A stretch of DNA of 9,709 nt from an uncultured Alphaproteobacteria bacterium (lineage in GTDB: Bacteria; Pseudomonadota; Alphaproteobacteria; Micropepsales; Micropepsaceae). Position 1 is the first letter of the stretch; each line of letters starts with the position of its first letter. Made by a program: the position numbers and the translations under genes. The notes under the pieces are model-generated. The model had not been told where the DNA came from, made no database searches, and saw nothing but the letters and a program-made list of their open reading frames with translations. The stretch lies in contig CALDFO010000343.1 in the NCBI GenBank assembly GCA_937942205.1, positions 1 through 9,709 of the forward strand, written 5' to 3'. Positions 5,770 through 9,709 of the stretch are shown here, piece by piece.

Positions 5770-6366
5770 TTGAAACTCTACTCCAACACCGCCTCGCCGT
5801 TCGGCCGCAAGGCCAAGGTGATCGCCCATGAACTGGGCCTGACGCTGGAGGTGATCCGCACCCTGCCGGTGCAGGATGACGCCTTCCGCCGGGTCAATCC
5901 GCTGGGCAAGATTCCGGCCCTGGTGCTGGACGACGGTTCGGTGCTGTTCGATTCCCCGGTGATCTGCGAATATCTGGATCACAAGGGCGGCGGGACATTT
6001 TTTCCCCGTCCCACCCTGTTCGCCGAAGCCAAGGGCAAGTGGAAGGCGCTGGTGCTGCAGGCGCTGGGCGACGGCATTGCCGAGGCGGCGGTGGCCTATG
6101 TCATGCTGGGGCGCGAGCCGGTTCCGCCGGAGGCCACCCGCAAGCGCCAGATCGACACCATCCTGTCGGGCCTGGATGCGGCCGAGCGCACCACCCTGTC
6201 GCAAGCCGTCACCATCGGCGAGGTTTCACTGGCCTGCGCCATCGGCTATGTCGAATTCCGCCTGCCCGATCTTGATTGGAAGAGTTCCCGCCCCAGATTA
6301 GCGGCCTGGTATGCGGGCTTTTGCGAGCGCCCGTCCATGAAGGCGACCGTTCCGGCCGCCCCGTGA
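5770..6366 (+). CDS. Glutathione S-transferase family protein (YibF-like)
   Basis: This 198-residue two-domain protein has an N-terminal thioredoxin-fold domain (about 1-75) and an all-helical C-terminal domain (about 85-195). The glutathione-site features are present: SPF at 9-11 at the start of helix 1, the cis-proline in KIPAL (P49), and DS at 61-62 binding the glutathione gamma-glutamyl group. The position that is Cys in some GST classes follows SP as Phe, so a Ser9-based catalytic site is more likely. Size and N-terminus resemble bacterial YibF-type GSTs of unknown substrate. It starts at a TTG with GGAG upstream and sits between apt and mtnA on the same strand. A role in handling a reactive aldehyde or sulfur product of the salvage route is possible but speculative. 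Confidence 0.88.
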   Translation: MKLYSNTASPFGRKAKVIAHELGLTLEVIRTLPVQDDAFRRVNPLGKIPALVLDDGSVLFDSPVICEYLDHKGGGTFFPRPTLFAEAKGKWKALVLQALGDGIAEAAVAYVMLGREPVPPEATRKRQIDTILSGLDAAERTTLSQAVTIGEVSLACAIGYVEFRLPDLDWKSSRPRLAAWYAGFCERPSMKATVPAAP

Positions 6367-6389
6367 ACGGGGCAGGTTCCGCGGCAAGC

Positions 6390-6410
6390 ATGAAGGTCTT
6401 TTCGCCATGA
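6390..6410 (+). other. Possible six-codon upstream reading frame before mtnA
   Basis: An ATG at 6390 opens a frame encoding MKVFSP whose TGA (6408-6410) overlaps the mtnA ATG (6407) as ATGA. The mtnA ribosome site GAAGG (6392-6396) lies inside it. The frame itself has only a weak purine-rich stretch upstream, so translation is uncertain and it may be coincidence. Confidence 0.2.
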
Positions 6411-7486
6411 AGATCAACGGCACCCATTACCGTTCCATCTGGCCGATCGGCCAGGATGCGTTCGGCATCATCGACCAGACCAGGCTGCCGCACGAATTCG
6501 TCACCTTGACCATCCGCACGGCGGAGCAGGCCGCCCATGCCATCACCTCCATGCAGACGCGCGGCGCGCCGCTGATCGGGGCGGTGGGCGCCTATGGCCT
6601 GGCGCTGGCGGTGCGGGGCGACGCCTCCGACGACGCCATCCAGAAGATGGTGGAGATGTTGGCCCATACCCGCCCCACCGCCATCAACCTGAAATGGGCG
6701 TTGTGGCGGATGCGCGGCGCGCTGCTCAACCAGCCGCGCGACAAGCGCGCCGCCCTGGCCTGGAAGGAAGCCGCCCTGATCGCCGACGAGGATGTGGCGA
6801 TGAGCCAGGCGATCGGAAAAAACGGCCTTGCGATCATCCGCGATCTGGCGGCGCGGAAAAAGCGCAAGCTGAACATCCTCACCCACTGCAATGCCGGCTG
6901 GCTGGCGACGGTGGATTACGGCACCGCGCTGGCCCCCATCTATCTGGCCCATGACGCGGGCATCGACCTGCATGTCTGGGTGGACGAGACGCGGCCGCGC
7001 AACCAGGGCGCCTCGCTGACCGCTTTTGAACTGGGCAGCCACGGCGTGGCCCATACCATCCTGGCCGACAATGCCGGCGGCCATTACATGCAGCACGGCC
7101 AGGTGGACATGGTGATCGTGGGCACCGACCGCGTCACCGCCAATGGCGATGTCGCCAACAAGATCGGCACCTATCTCAAGGCGCTGGCGGCGAAGGACAA
7201 TGGCGTGCCGTTCTATGTGGCGCTGCCCAGTTCCACCATCGACTGGACCATCGCCGACGGCGCGGACATTCCCATCGAGGAACGCAGCCAGGATGAAGTG
7301 CTCAAGATGCCGGGCCGCCTGCCCGACGGTTCGGTGACGGTGGTGGAGATCGCCGCCCCCGGCTCGGGCGCGGCCAATCCCGGTTTCGATGTCACCCCGG
7401 CCCGGCTGGTCACCGGCCTGATCACCGAGCGCGGCACCTGCGCCGCCACCCCCGAAGGCCTGCGCGGCCTTTTCCCCGAGGAATAA
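6407..7486 (+). CDS. mtnA: S-methyl-5-thioribose-1-phosphate isomerase
   Basis: This 359-residue cytosolic isomerase of the eIF2B-like fold turns 5-methylthioribose-1-phosphate into 5-methylthioribulose-1-phosphate; some homologues also act on 5-deoxyribose-1-phosphate. Family marks are TRGAPLIGAVGAYG (51-64), the catalytic cysteine in THCNAG (C161), DETRPRNQGASLTAFEL (193-209), the catalytic aspartate in GTDRV (D241) and NK at 251-252. The length is normal. The ATG at 6407 has GAAGG at 6392-6396, spacing ten. A regulatory eIF2B subunit is excluded by the conserved Cys/Asp pair. No methylthioribose kinase gene is needed or seen, because the upstream phosphorylase already yields the 1-phosphate. 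The gap to the following aldolase gene is four bases, so those two are almost certainly one operon. Confidence 0.95.
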   Translation: MKINGTHYRSIWPIGQDAFGIIDQTRLPHEFVTLTIRTAEQAAHAITSMQTRGAPLIGAVGAYGLALAVRGDASDDAIQKMVEMLAHTRPTAINLKWALWRMRGALLNQPRDKRAALAWKEAALIADEDVAMSQAIGKNGLAIIRDLAARKKRKLNILTHCNAGWLATVDYGTALAPIYLAHDAGIDLHVWVDETRPRNQGASLTAFELGSHGVAHTILADNAGGHYMQHGQVDMVIVGTDRVTANGDVANKIGTYLKALAAKDNGVPFYVALPSSTIDWTIADGADIPIEERSQDEVLKMPGRLPDGSVTVVEIAAPGSGAANPGFDVTPARLVTGLITERGTCAATPEGLRGLFPEE

Positions 7487-7490
7487 CATC

Positions 7491-9548
7491 ATGCAATCCA
7501 AATGGTCTGACGCCGAAGCGCAGGACACGATCGCCCGCTATGCCCCCAAAGGCGTGAACGCCGATCTGGCGGTTCGCACCTACACCACGCGCCTGCTGGG
7601 CAGCGACCCCCGCATGGTGCTGCATGGCGGCGGCAACACCTCGGTCAAGACCGTCATGAAGGACATGCTGGGCGAGGATGTGGCGGTGATCTGCATCAAG
7701 GGTTCCGGCTGGGACATGGGCGTGATCGAACCGGCGGGCCTGCCGGCGGTGAAGCTGGAACCGCTGCGCAAGCTGCTGGCGCTGGACACGCTGTCCGACG
7801 AGGACATGGTGAACTATCAGCGCATCAACCTGCTGGATTCCACCGCGCCCAATCCGTCGGTGGAAACGCTGCTGCACGCCTTCCTGCCGCACAAATTCAT
7901 CGACCATGTCCATTCCACCGCCGTGCTGGCCCTGACCGACCAGCCCGACAACAAGGCGCTGGTGGAAGAAGTCTATGGCGACCGCGTCGCCTATGTGCCC
8001 TACACCATCCCCGGCTTCGCCCTGGCCAAGGCGGTGGCCGAGGTGTTCCAGAAGCATCCCAAGGCCGAAGGCTTGGTGCTGCTCCAGCACGGCATCTTCA
8101 CGATGGGCGACACGGCCGAACAGGCCTATAGCCGCATGATCGAATTCGTCACCATGGCCGAGGAACGGCTGAAACTACAGCGCAAGACGCTGGCGCAGGC
8201 CAAGCTGCCCGCCAATCTGGCGACGGTGCCGCAGATCGCGCCCATCCTGCGCGGCGCGGTGGCGATCGAGAAGAACCCGATGGCAGGTACCGCCAAGCGG
8301 CAGATCCTGGATTTCCGCACCAACGAACAGATCCTGAATTATGTGAATGGCGCGGACCTGGCGCGTTATTCCCAGGTCGGCGTGGTCACGCCCGACCACA
8401 CCATCCGCACCAAGAACTGGCCGATGATCGTGCCCGCGCCGGAGGCGGGCAAGCTGGATGCCTGGAAGGCGCAGGTGGAAGAGGCTGTCGCCGATTATGT
8501 CGAACGCTATCACCGCTATTTTCAGGTCAACAACGACAAGAGTCCGGTCAAGAAAAAGGAACTGGATCCGCTGCCGCGCGTGATCCTGGTGCCGGGCGTC
8601 GGCATGTTCGGGGTGGGCGCGACCGCCAAGGACGCCGCCATCGCCGCCGACATCGCCGAGAATGCCGTGGCCGTCATCACCGACGCCGAGGCGATGGGCG
8701 AGTTCCGCAGCATCAGCGAGTTCGACATGTTCGAGGTCGAATACTGGTCGCTGGAACAGGCCAAGCTGGGCAAGTCCAACGAAAAGCCGCTGTCGCGCCA
8801 GGTGGCGGTGATCACCGGCGGCGGTTCGGGCATCGGGGCCGCCACCGCCATCGCAATGGCCAAACAGGGTGCGGAAGTCGCCGTGCTGGACCGCGATCTG
8901 GACGCGGCCCAGGCGGTGGCCAGGAAGATCGGCGGCAAGGCCATCGGCATCGCCTGTGACGTGACCGATCCGGCCGCCGTGCGCGCCGCCTTCGATGCGG
9001 TGGCGAGCGCCTTTGGCGGGGTGGACATCGTGGTCAGCAATGCGGGCGCGGCCTGGCAGGGCACCATCGGCAGTGTGGACGACGAGACGCTGCGCAAATC
9101 CTTTGAGCTGAATTTCTGGGCGCATCAGGCGGTGGCGCAACAGGCGACCCGCATCATGCAAGCGCAGGGCACCTATGGCTGCCTGCTGTTCAACACCTCC
9201 AAGCAGGCGGTGAATCCGGGCAAGGATTTCGGGCCTTACGGCCTGCCCAAGGCCGCCACCCTGTTCCTGGTCAAGCAGTATGCGCTGGATCACGGCAAGG
9301 ACGGCATCCGCGCCAATGCGGTCAATGCCGACCGTATCCGCTCCGGTCTGCTGACCGATGAAATGGTGGCGGCGCGGTCCAAGGCGCGGGGGCTGTCGGA
9401 AGCCGATTACATGGCGGGCAACCTGCTCAAGCGCGAAGTGACGGCGGAAGACGTGGCGGACGCCTTTGTCTATCTGGCGACGGCCTCCAAGACCACGGCG
9501 GCGGTGGTCACTGTGGACGGCGGCAATATCGAGGCGTCTTTGCGCTAG
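7491..9548 (+). CDS. Bifunctional class II aldolase / short-chain dehydrogenase
   Basis: This 685-residue fusion has an N-terminal class II (zinc-type) aldolase domain (about 25-350) and a C-terminal NAD-type SDR (about 435-685). Aldolase features are HGGGNTS (45-51), the phosphate-site GSG (71-73), the catalytic glutamate in PSVET (E125), metal ligands in HVH (H139, H141) and a third in QHG (H200). SDR features are TGGGSGIG (442-449), D467 after the second strand favouring NAD(H), NAG (517-519), N541, S570 and YGLPK (Y583, K587): a full tetrad. The usual PG after the SDR core is replaced by NAD (612-614), probably a subfamily trait. This layout matches rhamnulose-1-phosphate aldolase/lactaldehyde dehydrogenase fusions. 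Lying four bases after mtnA with GAGGA at 7478-7482, it more likely cleaves 5-methylthio- or 5-deoxyribulose-1-phosphate to DHAP plus an aldehyde that the SDR converts. Domains are certain; substrate is inferred. Confidence 0.9.
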   Translation: MQSKWSDAEAQDTIARYAPKGVNADLAVRTYTTRLLGSDPRMVLHGGGNTSVKTVMKDMLGEDVAVICIKGSGWDMGVIEPAGLPAVKLEPLRKLLALDTLSDEDMVNYQRINLLDSTAPNPSVETLLHAFLPHKFIDHVHSTAVLALTDQPDNKALVEEVYGDRVAYVPYTIPGFALAKAVAEVFQKHPKAEGLVLLQHGIFTMGDTAEQAYSRMIEFVTMAEERLKLQRKTLAQAKLPANLATVPQIAPILRGAVAIEKNPMAGTAKRQILDFRTNEQILNYVNGADLARYSQVGVVTPDHTIRTKNWPMIVPAPEAGKLDAWKAQVEEAVADYVERYHRYFQVNNDKSPVKKKELDPLPRVILVPGVGMFGVGATAKDAAIAADIAENAVAVITDAEAMGEFRSISEFDMFEVEYWSLEQAKLGKSNEKPLSRQVAVITGGGSGIGAATAIAMAKQGAEVAVLDRDLDAAQAVARKIGGKAIGIACDVTDPAAVRAAFDAVASAFGGVDIVVSNAGAAWQGTIGSVDDETLRKSFELNFWAHQAVAQQATRIMQAQGTYGCLLFNTSKQAVNPGKDFGPYGLPKAATLFLVKQYALDHGKDGIRANAVNADRIRSGLLTDEMVAARSKARGLSEADYMAGNLLKREVTAEDVADAFVYLATASKTTAAVVTVDGGNIEASLR

Positions 9549-9556
9549 TTTCGTTG

Positions 9557-9584
9557 TCATTCCCGCGAAAGCGGAAATTCAACT
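9557..9584. repeat. Intergenic hairpin repeat, copy R1
   Basis: CCGC and GCGG enclose a GAAA tetraloop (9567-9570), and the stem continues past one C/A mismatch through ATT/AAT (9559-9578). A related sequence ending in the same CAACT recurs at 9683-9709 in direct orientation. The motif resembles a very common proteobacterial intergenic repeat with a CCCGCGAAAGCGGG core; R1 carries a G-to-A change that weakens the stem. Confidence 0.7.
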
Positions 9585-9593
9585 TCTTTTTTT
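9559..9593 (+). terminator. Possible terminator after the aldolase/SDR gene
   Basis: The R1 stem (9559-9578) is followed after five bases by TTCTTTTTTT (9584-9593). Stem plus T-tract could end the salvage transcript, but the spacer and the mismatch make it a weak candidate. Confidence 0.35.
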
Positions 9594-9597
9594 CCTG

Positions 9598-9682
9598 TCC
9601 CGGCCTCGCAACGCGCGCAAGCGCGCGCCGCTGCGGCGTTCGCCGGGACCGAAGGTCCACTGGACCTTCGGTTAATCCCGGC
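9598..9682. repeat. Nested inverted repeats with two alternative outer stems
   Basis: TCCCGGC occurs at 9598-9604 and 9676-9682, and both can pair with the single GCCGGGA at 9642-9648. Inside the first arm lie CGCGCGC (9612-9618)/GCGCGCG (9621-9627) and CGGCG (9634-9638)/CGCCG (9641-9645). Inside the second lies a perfect 12-bp stem, 9648-9659 with 9661-9672. No reading frame of note is here. It is probably a mobile-like intergenic repeat element or composite. Confidence 0.65.
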
Positions 9683-9709
9683 TCACCCCGCGAAAGCGGG
9701 AATCCAACT
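9683..9709. repeat. Intergenic hairpin repeat, copy R2 (reaches window edge)
   Basis: CCCGC (9687-9691) and GCGGG (9696-9700) enclose a GAAA tetraloop. The sequence matches R1 (9557-9584) in direct orientation apart from one missing T and a few substitutions. The two copies bracket the structured segment at about 9585-9682, so the latter may have inserted into, or been copied along with, the repeat. It may continue beyond the window. Confidence 0.65.

Noticed and set aside
6209..7528. 439-codon minus-strand open frame opposite mtnA
   Set aside because: Same shadow composition; mtnA on the other strand has all its catalytic motifs.
8175..9560. 461-codon minus-strand open frame opposite the aldolase/SDR gene
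   Set aside because: Antisense to a full-length conserved fusion, with biased shadow composition and no motif.

Overview
The window looks like chromosomal DNA of a GC-rich alphaproteobacterium. The evidence is the protein types (a three-gene bc1 complex with separate cytochrome b and cytochrome c1, and a Tat-type Rieske protein), the codon choice (GC-ending codons nearly everywhere), and intergenic palindromes of kinds I recall as common in that class. The genus cannot be fixed from sequence alone. No phage, transposase, CRISPR, rRNA or tRNA gene is visible. Nine protein genes fill almost everything, and no gene-free stretch exceeds about 260 bases.

Layout. Bases 1-76 are structured intergenic DNA. 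Bases 77-1183 (minus strand) hold a two-gene unit, trmL (tRNA wobble-nucleotide 2'-O-methylase) followed by a TerC/YjbE-type membrane protein. A 259-base divergent region (1184-1442) separates it from petA-petB-petC (1443-4122, plus strand), the Rieske protein, cytochrome b and cytochrome c1 of respiratory complex III. A compact intrinsic terminator closes this operon at 4168-4198.

From 4200 to 9548 runs a second plus-strand cluster: mtnP (5'-methylthioadenosine phosphorylase), apt (adenine phosphoribosyltransferase), a glutathione S-transferase-like gene, mtnA (methylthioribose-1-phosphate isomerase) and a 685-residue class II aldolase fused to a short-chain dehydrogenase. Read together these form a salvage route. 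MTA (and perhaps 5'-deoxyadenosine) is split by phosphate into adenine and a 5-substituted ribose-1-phosphate. Apt recovers the adenine as AMP. MtnA makes the ribulose-1-phosphate. The aldolase is well placed to cleave that to dihydroxyacetone phosphate plus a small aldehyde, which the fused dehydrogenase could oxidise or reduce. This is the logic of the DHAP shunt rather than the oxygen-dependent methionine salvage pathway. The substrate assignment for the fusion protein is inference from context.

The most interesting non-coding points are: (1) the bc1 terminator's T-tract ends one base before the only possible mtnP start codon, with the only SD-like bases inside the hairpin; (2) two inverted 29-base palindromic repeats between mtnP and apt show compensatory stem changes; (3) a tandem pair of near-identical 18-base palindromes lies between apt and the GST gene; (4) a dense mosaic of nested hairpins, flanked by a direct repeat, follows the aldolase gene to the window end.
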